This document shows, piece by piece, positions 16,097 through 25,114 of a stretch of DNA of 35,718 nt. The DNA is taken from contig CANIZL010000071.1 in the NCBI GenBank assembly GCA_947471985.1, positions 1 through 35,718 of the forward strand, read 5' to 3'. A program made the position numbers and the translations under genes. Source of the DNA: Verrucomicrobiota bacterium (lineage in GTDB: Bacteria; Verrucomicrobiota; Verrucomicrobiia; Limisphaerales; UBA9464). The notes under the pieces are model-generated. The model made no database searches. It was given only the letters and a program-made list of their open reading frames with translations, and was not told where the DNA came from. The first letter of the stretch is position 1. Every line of letters starts with the position of its first letter.

Positions 16097-16939
16097 TCAA
16101 ACGGCCACCGGGGCCTTGATGCCGGGATGCGGATCGTAGCCATCGAGGGTGAAATCCTCGTAAACGAATTCGCTCAGCTCGCGTCGCGCTGGATTGAGCC
16201 GCAGTTGCGGCAGCGGGCGCGGAGGGCGGCTGAGTTGCAAATCGGCCTGTTCCAGGTGGTTCGCGTACAGGTGGACGTCGCCGAAGGTGTGAATGAAGTC
16301 GCCGGGCTTCAGGCCGGTGACCTGGGCGACCATCAACGTCAGGGCGGCGTAGCTGGCGATGTTGAAGGGCACGCCCAGAAAAATGTCCGCGCTGCGTTGG
16401 TACAGCTGGCAACTTAGCTCGCCATCGGTGACGTAGAATTGGAACAGCGTGTGGCAGGGGGGCAGGGCGACGAGGTTTTGCTCCCGCGGATTCCAGCCGG
16501 TGATGATCAGGCGCCGGCTGTCGGGGTTCCGTCGGATTTCCTGCACCAGCCAGGCCAGCTGATTAAGGCCGTTGCGTTCGTAGGTGCCATCCGGATTCGG
16601 TGTGCCACCGAAGTTGGTCCATTGATGTCCGTACACCGGTCCGAGGTCCCCGGCGGCCCGTCCAAATCGGGCACAGGCTTCCGGTGTGGCCCATTCGTCC
16701 CAGATGGTCACCCCGCGCTCCTGCAGCCAGCGCACGTGCGTTTCCCCGCTCAGGAACCACAGGAGTTCGTACAGCACGCTCTTCAGGTGCACCTTCTTGG
16801 TGGTCACCAGCGGAAAGCCGTCCGCCAGCCGGTAACGCGTTTGCGCACCAAACAGGCTGTAGGTGCCCGTGCCGGTCCGATCCGCCTTGAAGCGACCGTG
16901 CTGTCGGACCTGTTGCAATAAATCGAGATACTGACGCAT
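16097..16939 (-). CDS. thyA: Thymidylate synthase
   Basis: Makes dTMP from dUMP using methylenetetrahydrofolate. The 280-residue protein (ATG at 16939; a TTG two codons upstream is less likely) has the nucleophile C162 in [12 protein letters not shown]. Also visible are [11 protein letters not shown] near the N-terminus, [33 protein letters not shown], and [18 protein letters not shown], which contacts dUMP. The C-terminus ends KAPVAV, matching the family's mobile tail. No dihydrofolate reductase gene is nearby. It is divergent from the TMEM175-type gene. The 258 bp between it and tolC (15839-16096) holds no gene. Confidence 0.97.
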   Translation of the reverse strand: MRQYLDLLQQVRQHGRFKADRTGTGTYSLFGAQTRYRLADGFPLVTTKKVHLKSVLYELLWFLSGETHVRWLQERGVTIWDEWATPEACARFGRAAGDLGPVYGHQWTNFGGTPNPDGTYERNGLNQLAWLVQEIRRNPDSRRLIITGWNPREQNLVALPPCHTLFQFYVTDGELSCQLYQRSADIFLGVPFNIASYAALTLMVAQVTGLKPGDFIHTFGDVHLYANHLEQADLQLSRPPRPLPQLRLNPARRELSEFVYEDFTLDGYDPHPGIKAPVAV

Positions 16940-17051
16940 ACCCAAACGGCTGAACCGACCGGGACGATGGGGGGCGAAGGCCGCGGGGCAAGTGCGGGCC
17001 TGAATTCGCTCGCTTCCGCCCCGATCCGGGGGCTACTTGCCGGTTCGGAAT

Positions 17052-17636
17052 ATGGGCAAAGGAAGATTGGAGGCCTTCAGCGATGGCGTACTGGCGATCA
17101 TCATCACGATCATGGTGCTGGAATTAAAGGTGCCGCACGGATCGGATCTGGCGGCGTTGCTGCCGCTCTGGCCGGTGTTCCTGAGTTATCTGCTGAGTTT
17201 TCTCTACGTCGGGATTTACTGGAACAATCATCATCACTTGTTGAAAGCCGCCCGCCGGGTGAACGGGGCCATCATGTGGGCCAATCTGCATCTACTGTTC
17301 TGGCTCTCCCTTATTCCGTTCGTCACGGGTTGGATGGGGGAAAATCACTTCGGCCCGGTGCCCACCGCGGGCTACGGCGTGGTGCTGTTGCTGTCGGCGG
17401 CGGCCTATTACGTCCTGCAGACGGCCATTCTCGCCGACAACGGACGCAGTTCCCCTTTGGCCCGGGCCTTGGGGGCGGATCTCAAAGGCAAGCTATCGCC
17501 GGTGTTTTACCTGGCCGGGATCGCCTTGGCCTTTCGCTGGCCCTGGGTCGCGGGAGCGTTGTATGCGCTGGTGGCCCTGATCTGGTTGATCCCGGATCGC
17601 CGACTCGAAGCGGTGATCGACGAGACGCCGGAATAG
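17052..17636 (+). CDS. TMEM175-family (DUF1211) potassium channel-like membrane protein
   Basis: A six-helix membrane protein; bacterial TMEM175 relatives form tetrameric potassium channels. The diagnostic first-helix motif is present near the N-terminus: RLEAFSDGVLAIIITIMVLE, which includes the FSD motif. Next come PLWPVFLSYLLSFLYVGIYW and NNHHHLLKAARRVNGAIMW, then further hydrophobic helices. The ATG at 17052 gives 194 residues and puts the R-x3-FSD motif close to the start, as is normal; a TTG at 17037 is an alternative. It converges with the ABC permease gene with a 33-bp gap. Confidence 0.9.
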   Translation: MGKGRLEAFSDGVLAIIITIMVLELKVPHGSDLAALLPLWPVFLSYLLSFLYVGIYWNNHHHLLKAARRVNGAIMWANLHLLFWLSLIPFVTGWMGENHFGPVPTAGYGVVLLLSAAAYYVLQTAILADNGRSSPLARALGADLKGKLSPVFYLAGIALAFRWPWVAGALYALVALIWLIPDRRLEAVIDETPE

Positions 17637-17669
17637 GTGGCGGACCCCCGCTGTCCTCCTCCGCCCCGA

Positions 17670-19157
17670 TTATCGCTTGGGCGTCGCCTCGGTCAGCAGG
17701 ACGCGCATGGGCAGCCGCAGGCGATTGCTGAGCCAAGAACTCAGGATCAGTGGTACGAGGAATCCCGCGCAGCAGAAATACATCAGGGGGAGTGAAAGGC
17801 CGGTGCCCAACAAAAAGTTCTTGGCAAAGGCGATCGTGGGGCGCTCCTCCCGCAGTCCCCACCAGAGCCCGCCGAGCGACATGGTCCGGCATTGCAGCAG
17901 CGTCAGCAATCCTCCCATCAGACAGCCCACGAAAGCCAACCCCATCTCGGCTCCCTGATTCTGAAACAAAATACCGCCGCCGATCACCAGGAAATCCAGT
18001 CCGTACAAAACGAGGAACGGGCCCAGGAAACAGTTGTCCAGATGCCGGGCCTGGGCGCTCCAGACGGCGCGGTCGGTGACCGGCGTGCTCAAAAGCAATT
18101 CCAGGGTTCCCACCCGACGCGCTTCGTTCAGGGGCCCCACGGCTTCCCAGGCGTAGAGGCCCTTGAGGATCAATCCGACCGCGAACCCGGTGCCGACAAA
18201 CGTGCCCAGTGCCGTACCGGCATCGGCGTTCACCAGGAAAATCAGGAAGCCAAGACCGGGCAGAAACACCGCTCCCCACGCCCACCGCCGGGCCTGCGAA
18301 TGCCCGGCGAGCAGGAGTTGCACGGCTTGGACGGGCAGACGTTCCGGGTCCGTGGCCGTCAATACGCGGCGGCGTCGCCACCGGGTTCGGATGGTGTCGC
18401 GGGTCCTTTCATTGCTCCCCCGCCAGCGCCGTCGTACGCCGGCCGCCGCGGTGCTCAGGGCGATCCAACCCGTGAGATGTCCCAAGGCGAGCTGTCGCCA
18501 AAAATGGCCGCCCCGGTAGGACCGGTCGTCCGCGCCGTTGAGGCATTCCAGCGGGGACAGCGCCGCCCACGCCTCGGTCCCGGGCGGGTTCCCGAGCGTC
18601 ACCAGCAGGGGCCAGAACAAGAGCGCGGCCAGCACGATGGCCGTGCCGGCCACCACGGCTCCGGGTCGTTGCCCCCACGCCGACACCGCGAGGCCCACCG
18701 TCAACGAAACAAACAACACGTTCAATCCCACCAACAAAAAGCGGAGGATCTCCGCCCCGGTGAATCCGCCCAGGATCCAGGACAGGGCCAGGACCGGAAA
18801 AAGCGCCAGCAGGGCACACGCCGCATGGATGCCGGCCCCGACGAGTTTGCCGGCGAGGAGGTCGAAGGGCCCCAGCTCCGTGAGGTGGAGCAGTTGGAGG
18901 GTGCCGTCCCGGTGCTCCGCGGCGATGGCGTCGGATGTCAGGAACAATCCCGCCAGACCCGCGAGCAGCAGGCTGAGGCCACCCACCATGCCAAAGAGCC
19001 CCGTGCCCGAGCCCCGGGCGCCCGTCAGTCCCGTCAGGAGCAGGAAAAAGCCCGCCAGTACCGCCGCGCTCAACGCCACGCCCCAACGCATGCGGTACGT
19101 GCCCCGGCGATGCGCCGCGGCGATCAGTTCACGATGCGCGACCGGAAGGAAAGGCAT
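17670..19157 (-). CDS. ABC-2 type transporter permease
   Basis: A 495-residue inner-membrane protein with about eleven hydrophobic segments, most clearly WGVALSAAVLAGFFLLLTGL near the N-terminus and LSLPLMYFCCAGFLVPLILS near the C-terminus. Short loops hold the permease-type features EHRDGTLQLLHLTELGPFDLLAGKL and RRVGTLELLLSTPVT, repeated motifs typical of ABC-2 permeases coupled to an ATPase. No ATPase gene is next to it. The ATG at 19157 overlaps the TAA of the glycosyltransferase gene by one base (TAATG), which suggests translational coupling. Upstream codons in this frame lie inside that gene and are not permease-like. The exported substrate is unknown. Confidence 0.82.
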   Translation of the reverse strand: MPFLPVAHRELIAAAHRRGTYRMRWGVALSAAVLAGFFLLLTGLTGARGSGTGLFGMVGGLSLLLAGLAGLFLTSDAIAAEHRDGTLQLLHLTELGPFDLLAGKLVGAGIHAACALLALFPVLALSWILGGFTGAEILRFLLVGLNVLFVSLTVGLAVSAWGQRPGAVVAGTAIVLAALLFWPLLVTLGNPPGTEAWAALSPLECLNGADDRSYRGGHFWRQLALGHLTGWIALSTAAAGVRRRWRGSNERTRDTIRTRWRRRRVLTATDPERLPVQAVQLLLAGHSQARRWAWGAVFLPGLGFLIFLVNADAGTALGTFVGTGFAVGLILKGLYAWEAVGPLNEARRVGTLELLLSTPVTDRAVWSAQARHLDNCFLGPFLVLYGLDFLVIGGGILFQNQGAEMGLAFVGCLMGGLLTLLQCRTMSLGGLWWGLREERPTIAFAKNFLLGTGLSLPLMYFCCAGFLVPLILSSWLSNRLRLPMRVLLTEATPKR

Positions 19158-20353
19158 TAGGACAACGCCGTTGGACGGCCGCGTCCGGTCAAAGGCAGGT
19201 ACAGGTTGGCATATTGGGCGGCCACCGGGCCGGCCGCCCGGTGCTGCACCGAAGCCCGGATCTCCGCGGGCGTTGCCGTCCCACCTTCGCCCCGCAGGAT
19301 CGCCGTGAGTTGCCGGGTTAGATCCGCAACATCGTCCGGGACGAAGTGGCGGCCATTCACGCCGGGGCGCACGATGTCCACGTTGCCGCCGCTCGCACTG
19401 ACCAAGGCCGGGCGTCCCAACGCCAGGGCCTCCATCAGCGCCACCGAGCACGGCTCATTCGTCGAGGGCAGCACGAACCAATCCGCCCCGGCCACCGTCT
19501 CGACGATGGCGTTGGTCGGGCCGCGGAATTCCACGGAATCGGTCAATCCGAGACGCTCGCGGGTGGCGTGCAGTTCGGCGGCGTAGCGACGTCCCTCTTC
19601 GTCTTCCAGGGTGGGGCCCCAGAGATCGAGGCAACCGCGGGCACGCAGGTCCGCCGGCAGTTGGCCCCATGCTTCGAGGAGTCGATGCCAATTCTTCCAA
19701 CGGACCAGATTGCCCACGCCGACGAAACGAATTCGTCCGGTCACCGCGCCCGGTCCCGGTGTGAGTGGGGCGGTAAAGAAACGATCGCCGGCGCAGGCGG
19801 AGATGATGTCCACCTCCGGCGCGTCCGCGAGGTCGTAATGCCGGGCCATGTTCGGGGTCAGCAGGACCATGGGCAGGTGCAGTCGTCGCACTGCCGTGCG
19901 ATACATCCCGGTGCGGCGGGCGTAGGTGTGATTGGTGAACACGGCCGCCGGTCCGACACCCCCGGCGCGTCGTCGTCGGGCCAGCCAGACCGTCAAAGGA
20001 AACGCCCCGCGGGAATGGCCGTGAACGACATCGAAGGTCTCCGCTTCGAGGAGCCGACGCAATCCGGGCCAGGACCGCCAGGCGGCCATCAGCAGCCGGA
20101 GGTGCGACGTCGCCTCATCCATCGCCGCCGGATTTCGCCGCAGATCCAACGGCGGCGGACGGCATTCGACGAAGGAATCATGGACCCACACCGAGGGTTG
20201 GATGCGCGGGGTGGCAGGATCCGCGGCGGCGGCGCCCGCCGACTGCAGCGCCCGCAACACGGAGAGAATGCCCCCCTGATCCGAGCGGGCGCCGACCAGG
20301 TGAAGGACCTTCAAGGTCGGTGGCGCGGACGCGGACGGATGCAGAAGTGCCAT
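19157..20353 (-). CDS. GT4-family glycosyltransferase
   Basis: A retaining GT-B glycosyltransferase that moves a sugar from a nucleotide donor onto a glycan or lipid acceptor; donor and acceptor cannot be read from sequence. The N-terminal Rossmann-like half starts KVLHLVGARSDQGGILSVLRAL and includes FDVVHGHSRGAFPLTVWL. The C-terminal half has FVGVGNLVRWKNWHRLLEAW, then SVEFRGPTNAIVETVAGADW and the GT4 donor-site motif EPCSVALMEALALGRPALVS, followed by GGNVDIVRPGVNG. The ATG at 20353 gives 398 residues; a TTG at 20365 is possible. It is the first gene of a coupled pair with the ABC permease and is divergent from nagB. Confidence 0.92.
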   Translation of the reverse strand: MALLHPSASAPPTLKVLHLVGARSDQGGILSVLRALQSAGAAAADPATPRIQPSVWVHDSFVECRPPPLDLRRNPAAMDEATSHLRLLMAAWRSWPGLRRLLEAETFDVVHGHSRGAFPLTVWLARRRRAGGVGPAAVFTNHTYARRTGMYRTAVRRLHLPMVLLTPNMARHYDLADAPEVDIISACAGDRFFTAPLTPGPGAVTGRIRFVGVGNLVRWKNWHRLLEAWGQLPADLRARGCLDLWGPTLEDEEGRRYAAELHATRERLGLTDSVEFRGPTNAIVETVAGADWFVLPSTNEPCSVALMEALALGRPALVSASGGNVDIVRPGVNGRHFVPDDVADLTRQLTAILRGEGGTATPAEIRASVQHRAAGPVAAQYANLYLPLTGRGRPTALS

Positions 20354-20501
20354 CAGGTGCGCCAACTAGAGACCGCGGGCCAATCGCGGGCAAGCCATCA
20401 ACGCAGTTCCCGTCGACCGGGGGGGCAATGCAGGATCGACGAATGATGCACCGACCGGCTTGCCCACCATCGTCCCCTCGGGCCATGCTTCGGCCGATTT
20501 C

Positions 20502-21290
20502 ATGAGCATTCAGGATTCCCCGGTGCGGTCATTCCGCTGCGATGCGTTGCCGGTTCATATCTTTCGCGGTCAGGACGAACTCGCGGCGTACATGGTCGCG
20601 GCGGTGCGGGACACCCTGGCCGCGGCCATCCAGCGGCAGGGCACGGCCGCGGCGATCCTGGCCACCGGGAATTCGCAGCTCCGCTTCCTCAAGCTCCTGG
20701 CCACCGCCGGCGGGGTGGATTGGTCGAAGGTTACGCTGTTTCACATGGACGAGTACCTCGGCGTCCCGGCCGATCACCCGGCGTGCTTCCGCCGCTACAT
20801 GCGGGAGAAGGTCGAGTCCCTCGTTCGTCCCCGGGTGTTTCATTACCTCGGCGGCGATGCCGATCAACCGCTCGACGAATGTGCGCGCTACACGGCGCTG
20901 CTGAGGGCGCAGCCCATCGATCTGTGCTGTCTCGGCATCGGCGAGAACGGGCACCTGGCCTTCAATGATCCACACGTCTGCCAGTTCGATGATCCGCACT
21001 GGGTGAAATTGGTGAGTCTGGATGTGCCCTGCCGGATGCAGCAGGTGAAGGAAGGTCATTTCCCGGACCTCGCCGCGGTCCCGCCCTATGCGTACACGCT
21101 CACGCCCACCGCGCTGCTGTCGGCGCGCCGGGTGCTGTGCCTCGCGCCGGAGATGCGCAAGTCCGTGCCGGTGCAAACCGCGCTGGAAGGTCCGATCAGC
21201 GAGCAGTGTCCGGCCTCCGTGCTTCGTTGCTATCCGCAGGCGGAGTTGTTGCTCGATCTCGACTCCGCTTCGCGGCTCAAAACTGCCTAG
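20502..21290 (+). CDS. nagB: Glucosamine-6-phosphate deaminase (NagB/SugE-like isomerase fold)
   Basis: Converts glucosamine 6-phosphate to fructose 6-phosphate and ammonia, linking amino sugars to glycolysis. The ATG at 20502 gives 262 residues, the usual size. Family motifs: AAILATGNSQLRFLKLL (phosphate loop), VTLFHMDEYLGVPADHPACFRRYM with the catalytic Asp region, and LCCLGIGENGHLAFNDP, where the ring-opening His is present and Glu stands where E. coli NagB has Asp. YAYTLTPTALLSARRVLCLA is a further conserved stretch. The GENGH variant is also known in 6-phosphogluconolactonase-like relatives, but the MDEY and FNDP motifs favour deaminase. It begins the plus-strand cluster and is followed 23 bp later by ruvX. 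Confidence 0.88.
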   Translation: MSIQDSPVRSFRCDALPVHIFRGQDELAAYMVAAVRDTLAAAIQRQGTAAAILATGNSQLRFLKLLATAGGVDWSKVTLFHMDEYLGVPADHPACFRRYMREKVESLVRPRVFHYLGGDADQPLDECARYTALLRAQPIDLCCLGIGENGHLAFNDPHVCQFDDPHWVKLVSLDVPCRMQQVKEGHFPDLAAVPPYAYTLTPTALLSARRVLCLAPEMRKSVPVQTALEGPISEQCPASVLRCYPQAELLLDLDSASRLKTA

Positions 21291-21313
21291 GTCGTCGCTC
21301 ACCTTATTATCGC

Positions 21314-21730
21314 ATGCGCATTCTCGCCCTGGATCACGGAACGGTGCGGATCGGCGTCGCCCTCAGTGACGACCTCAAAATGATGGCGTCCCCCCGCGAT
21401 TTCATTCCCGCCGAGCCATTCAATGAGCTCGCGGAAAAACTCAAGGTCCTCGTTCGCGAGCAGGAGGTCGAATTGGTGCTGATTGGCATGCCCCGCAACA
21501 TGGATGGCACCTATGGCGAAGCGGCGGCCAAGGTCCGCTCGTTCATTGCGGCGCTGAAGGATGTCTTGATGGTGCCGATTCGCACCTGGGATGAGCGACT
21601 GACGACCGTCTCGGCCGCGAAGCAACTCCGCAGTGGCGGGATGAAATCGAAGGATCAAAAGGGCCGGGTCGATTCCGCCTCGGCGGCGGTGCTGTTGCAG
21701 GGCTATCTCGACAGCCTGACGCTGGGATGA
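21314..21730 (+). CDS. ruvX: Putative pre-16S rRNA nuclease / Holliday junction resolvase YqgF (RuvX)
   Basis: A 138-residue RNase H-fold nuclease. In E. coli YqgF is needed for maturing the 5' end of 16S rRNA; relatives were first described as Holliday junction resolvases. Motifs: LALDHGTVRIGVALSD with the first catalytic Asp, LVLIGMPRNMDGTYGEAA, TWDERLTTVSA with a conserved Glu, and RVDSASAAVLLQGYLD with the last Asp. The ATG at 21314 was chosen since ALDHGT must lie near the N-terminus. Its TGA overlaps the truA start (ATGA at 21727), so the two are probably translationally coupled. Confidence 0.93.
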   Translation: MRILALDHGTVRIGVALSDDLKMMASPRDFIPAEPFNELAEKLKVLVREQEVELVLIGMPRNMDGTYGEAAAKVRSFIAALKDVLMVPIRTWDERLTTVSAAKQLRSGGMKSKDQKGRVDSASAAVLLQGYLDSLTLG

Positions 21731-22623
21731 ATCCCGCGGGCACCGCGACGGAGGCCGGGGACGGCGAGGGGGATTTGCCGGCGGGCCTGGGTGCAAACCG
21801 GAAGGACAGCCGCGATGCGGCCGCCCCGACGCACCAAAGGCTCCGACTGACGGTGGCGTACGATGGGGCGGGTTTTCTCGGCTGGCAGGTGCAGCGACAG
21901 TCGCCCACCGCCCAGGAGGTCCTGGAGGCCGCGCTGGCGAAGGTGTTTCCGAGCGCGCCCCACGTGGTGGGATCGAGTCGCACCGATACCGGTGTCCACG
22001 CCCGTGGGCTCTCGTTGCATTTCGACGTACCACACGCCGAATGGCGGATGACGCCGCGGAAGCTGGTCCTGGCCTTGAACGCTCACCTGCCGGAGGACCT
22101 CCGGATCATGGACTCAGCCGCCACCCCGCCGGAGTTTCACGCGCGGTACGATGCCCGCGGGAAACAATATCGGTATCAACTGTGGAACCATGTGGCGATG
22201 GACCCGGTGTTGCGCCGCACGGCCTGGCATGTGACCCGTCCACTCGACGTGGCGGCGATGAAGCGGGCGGCGCAGACTTTGGTGGGGCGCCACGATTTCC
22301 GGAGTTTTGCCGCCAACCCGGGTTATGCCCGCGCTTCCTACGTGCGGCACGTGACCCGGTGCGACGTCCGGCGCAGTGGACCCCTCTTGACGGTGCTGAT
22401 CGAGGCCGACGGTTTTCTCTACAAAATGTGCCGGGGCATCGTGGGCACTTTGGTTCAGGTCGGGATCGGTAAATTTACGCCGGATGAGGTTCTGCCCATG
22501 CTGGAGCAGTGCGATCGACGCGTGGCCGGCATGAATGCCCCCGCGCATGGATTGACCCTTTGGAAGGTGTACTACCCCCCGCAGAAACGGCGATCGAAAC
22601 CGGTTCCGGAGGACGCCGCATGA
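21727..22623 (+). CDS. truA: tRNA pseudouridine(38-40) synthase TruA
   Basis: Converts uridines 38-40 in the tRNA anticodon stem-loop to pseudouridine. The 298 residues include the catalytic Asp87 in SSRTDTGVHARG. Other family segments are RLTVAYDGAGFLGWQVQ, FHARYDARGKQYRYQLWN, LVGRHDFRSFAANPG and IEADGFLYKMCRGIVGTL. The first 38 residues are a polar, Gly/Ala-rich extension that most TruA proteins lack; a start nearer RLRLTVAYDG (about codon 38) has no ATG, so the ATGA overlap with ruvX is the best start. It ends in an ATGA overlap with trmL. Confidence 0.95.
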   Translation: MNPAGTATEAGDGEGDLPAGLGANRKDSRDAAAPTHQRLRLTVAYDGAGFLGWQVQRQSPTAQEVLEAALAKVFPSAPHVVGSSRTDTGVHARGLSLHFDVPHAEWRMTPRKLVLALNAHLPEDLRIMDSAATPPEFHARYDARGKQYRYQLWNHVAMDPVLRRTAWHVTRPLDVAAMKRAAQTLVGRHDFRSFAANPGYARASYVRHVTRCDVRRSGPLLTVLIEADGFLYKMCRGIVGTLVQVGIGKFTPDEVLPMLEQCDRRVAGMNAPAHGLTLWKVYYPPQKRRSKPVPEDAA

Positions 22624-23096
22624 ACGTGGTGTTGGTGTGTCCCGAGATCGCCGGCAACACCGGCAACATTGCCCGGCTATGTGCGGCGACACGTTCTCCG
22701 TTGCACTTGATTGATCCCCTGGGCTTCCGACTCGACGACAAGGAACTGGCGCGGGCGGGCATGGATTACTGGCAACTGGTGGACTGGCACCGCTGGTCGA
22801 ACTGGCCGACGTTCCGGTCGGCGCAGCCCGCGGACGCCCGCTTCTGGTTCGTCGAACAAGGCGGGGCGCGGGGCTATCACGAAGTTGCGTACGGGCCTAA
22901 GGATTACCTCGTCTTTGGACGGGAGACGGCGGGTCTGCCGCGCTTGCTGCTGGAAGCGCAGCGGGACGCCTGGGTGAACATTCCCATGCCGAACCCGGCG
23001 GCCCGTTCGCTGAATCTGGCGAATTGTGTCGCGCTGGTCCTGTTCGAGGCCCTGCGACAGAACGGATTTGCGGACGCACCGGCGGCGGAAACCTGA
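22620..23096 (+). CDS. trmL: tRNA (cytidine(34)-2'-O)-methyltransferase TrmL
   Basis: A SPOUT-class methyltransferase that 2'-O-methylates the wobble base of certain leucine tRNAs using SAM. Its 158 residues match the minimal SPOUT size. The knot motifs are visible: VLVCPEIAGNTGNIARLC, DYLVFGRETAGLP and VNIPMPNPAARSLNLANCVALVLFEALRQ. Its ATG overlaps the truA stop by 4 bases. It is the third tRNA/rRNA-maturation gene in a row, so the upstream part of the cluster is a housekeeping operon onto which the exosortase genes follow after 111 bp. Confidence 0.95.
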   Translation: MNVVLVCPEIAGNTGNIARLCAATRSPLHLIDPLGFRLDDKELARAGMDYWQLVDWHRWSNWPTFRSAQPADARFWFVEQGGARGYHEVAYGPKDYLVFGRETAGLPRLLLEAQRDAWVNIPMPNPAARSLNLANCVALVLFEALRQNGFADAPAAET

Positions 23097-23207
23097 CGGG
23101 CCCGCGGTGGGTTGCCGCCACCAAACGGGGGGCCGCCGTGGACTCGCCCGTCGCCCCCCTTTCACTCAACCTTGTCTCCCGGGCCCTTTCCGGCTATCGC
23201 AGAGGCG

Positions 23208-24158
23208 ATGGTTTCTGCGGGTACCGGCGATTCCGACGGAAGGGAGTGTCCACCAGCGGCCGGTTTGCCGCCGGCGGCCTGGTATTGGTGGCTGCCGGCG
23301 CTGACGGTCGTGGCGTGGTGGCTGGCCGATTTGCGTTATCAATGGGCGTCGCTACCCGAATATCGGTTCGGGCCCTTGGTGGTGGTGCTCGCCGGTTTCC
23401 TGGCCTGGGAACGCTGGGCAAATCGTCCGCGGACGGACGTTCCAGCGCCTGTTTGGCACGTGCTGGGACTGGCGTTGCTGGGGTTACCGTGGGTTTTGCT
23501 GGCGGAATTGTGGAAGCACGGGGTGGCTCGCGCGGCGGCGCCGTCCTTTGCCTTGAGCCTCGGCTGCACCTGCTTTTTGCTGGCCCTCGCGTTGGCGGTG
23601 TCGGGATGGCGCACGGTCCGGCATTTCTTTTTCCCGCTGTTGTTCTTCTTCATCGCTGTGCCGCTCCCCAACACGCTTCGCGAGCCCGTGGTGCTCGCGC
23701 TCCAATCCTTGGTCGCCTCCGTCAATGTCGAGGTCCTCAAGTTGATGGGCATTCCCGCCGTGAAGTCCGGGCATCTGATCACTCTTTCGCAAACCCAGGT
23801 GGGCGTCGACGAAGCCTGCGCGGGGATCCGCAGTCTCCAATCCTCCATCATGGTGGCCCTGTTTGTGGGCGACCTCGTGATTCGCCGGACCGGGTGGAAG
23901 ATTTTCTTCGGCCTGGCCGGTGTAGGGCTGGCGGTGCTGGGTAACTTTGTGCGTTCCCTGCGACTCTCCCTGGCGGCCCATTCCGGGGGCGCGGAGGCGT
24001 TGCACGCCGTGCATGATTCCACCGGTTCGCTGGTCATGTGGGTTACGTTGATCGGGCTCGCCCTGGTGGCGTGGTGGGTGACCTTGCTGGAACGTCGCGC
24101 GGCCGCGTGGCAGGCCCAAGGTCGGAAGTCTGGCGACCGTACCAAACTCCCTGCGTAG
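23208..24158 (+). CDS. Exosortase (exosortase/archaeosortase family)
   Basis: A multi-pass inner-membrane transpeptidase-like enzyme that sorts proteins bearing a C-terminal tripartite signal, usually linked with exopolysaccharide production. The ATG at 23208 gives 316 residues with about eight hydrophobic helices; a TTG at 23112 would add an unlikely Pro-rich leader. The proposed catalytic residues are present: C204 in VDEACAGIRSLQ, R249 in GNFVRSLRLS and H269 in HAVHDSTGS. The loop FFIAVPLPNTLREPVVLALQ is also typical. I cannot assign the subfamily, and no protein in the window ends in a recognised sorting motif. The NusG-like gene follows after 2 bp, so the pair is cotranscribed. Confidence 0.9.
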   Translation: MVSAGTGDSDGRECPPAAGLPPAAWYWWLPALTVVAWWLADLRYQWASLPEYRFGPLVVVLAGFLAWERWANRPRTDVPAPVWHVLGLALLGLPWVLLAELWKHGVARAAAPSFALSLGCTCFLLALALAVSGWRTVRHFFFPLLFFFIAVPLPNTLREPVVLALQSLVASVNVEVLKLMGIPAVKSGHLITLSQTQVGVDEACAGIRSLQSSIMVALFVGDLVIRRTGWKIFFGLAGVGLAVLGNFVRSLRLSLAAHSGGAEALHAVHDSTGSLVMWVTLIGLALVAWWVTLLERRAAAWQAQGRKSGDRTKLPA

Positions 24159-24160
24159 CC

Positions 24161-24658
24161 ATGGTCAATCAAGAGTTGGTCCGTTGGCACGTCGCCCATA
24201 CCCGGCCGCGATGCGAGAAGAAGGTCGCCGAGAACTGCGAACGCGACGGGCTGGAAGTCTGTCTGCCGCTCTATCGCAGCGTGAAGAAGTATCGGGGCAA
24301 GGCGGTGGCCTTCAGCAAGCCGCTCTTTCCGGGGTACCTCTTTTTTCGCGCCGGCGGCTCCCAGTCCGCCCGGGTACGTCAGAATAATCAGGTCGCCCGG
24401 GTGCTGGTCCCGCCCGATGAGGCGGAATTTGCCGGACAATTGGCCGATATTCTCCGGGCGCTCGAAACGGATCGCGAAATCCGGCTGGCCCCGCAGATCC
24501 GGGACGGCATGCGCGTGAAGATCGTCCGCGGTCCGCTGCGGGGCATGGATGGTTTGGTGGAGCGGCGCTCCGGTTTGCTGGAGGTTTATCTCCGACTCGA
24601 CTTCATCAGTGAATGCGCCGCGGTGCGGGTCACGGCGGACGAACTCGAGGCTGTGTAG
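24161..24658 (+). CDS. NusG-family (UpxY/RfaH-like) transcription antitermination protein
   Basis: A specialised NusG paralogue of 165 residues, expected to bind RNA polymerase and help it through terminators in long exopolysaccharide operons. The NGN domain (about 1-95) opens with RWHVAHTRPRCEKKVAENCE and has KPLFPGYLFFRA. A KOW-type C-terminal domain (about 112-162) carries IRDGMRVKIVRGPLRGMDGL. It is shorter than housekeeping NusG and sits next to an exosortase, which is a common arrangement. No operon for it to act on lies downstream: a terminator follows 115 bp later. Its C-terminal half recurs as a fragment at 25115-25374. Confidence 0.9.
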   Translation: MVNQELVRWHVAHTRPRCEKKVAENCERDGLEVCLPLYRSVKKYRGKAVAFSKPLFPGYLFFRAGGSQSARVRQNNQVARVLVPPDEAEFAGQLADILRALETDREIRLAPQIRDGMRVKIVRGPLRGMDGLVERRSGLLEVYLRLDFISECAAVRVTADELEAV

Positions 24659-24772
24659 CGCGGCCCGCAGCATGGCGCCCTGCTCCGGCAGAATCCGCCC
24701 GCAGAAGGGAAAGAATCGGCGGTCGGCATCGGCAATCGCACCCCCACGAGGTTTCTGCTCACCAGCAACGAC

Positions 24773-24807
24773 TGAAAGGTAACAGTTCTGTTGCCTTTCA
24801 ATTTTTG
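24773..24807 (+). terminator. Rho-independent terminator after the exosortase/NusG-like pair
   Basis: A 13-bp stem (TGAAAGGTAACAG with CTGTTGCCTTTCA, one wobble pair) and a tight loop, followed by ATTTTTG. It likely ends the nagB-to-NusG-like transcript. Confidence 0.8.
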
Positions 24808-25023
24808 CCCGATTCGACGGCCCTCGGCACTGTCGCCGGCGGCTGCGCCGGGATCCCTAACAACCTGGTGCGAGTGGGTCTGGCCTGCATTGCCACGGAA
24901 GCCGGCCTCAATTGTTGAATTCACTTTTCGGCGGGATTGGCGGCCTGAGTGGGCGTCGAAGGGCGCCCCTTGGGTCAAGCCGATGAATCCGCTGCCCCGA
25001 ATCCCGTTATCAATCCCCCTATC

Positions 25024-25114
25024 GATGCCAGGCTCCCTGTGCCGCCGTTGATGAAGACCGGAAAAATCGTCCGTAACGAATGGCCTAATTTTCCGTAGGA
25101 GGGGGTGAAGTCGG
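25024..25114 (+). repeat. 91-bp dispersed repeat, copy A
   Basis: Starts GATGCCAGGCTCCCTGTGCC and ends TTTTCCGTAGGAGGGGGTGAAGTCGG (read in two parts, the last 26 bases identical to copy B). About 85 percent of its 91 bases match 26510-26600. Its right edge is joined directly to the truncated NusG-like fragment. It may be the end of a small mobile element or a REP-type sequence; no transposase is adjacent. Confidence 0.8.

Noticed and set aside
17892-20446. Two frames of about 420 and 366 codons opposite the ABC permease and glycosyltransferase genes
   Set aside because: Gln/Arg/Gly-rich translations without domains, opposite well-supported genes.
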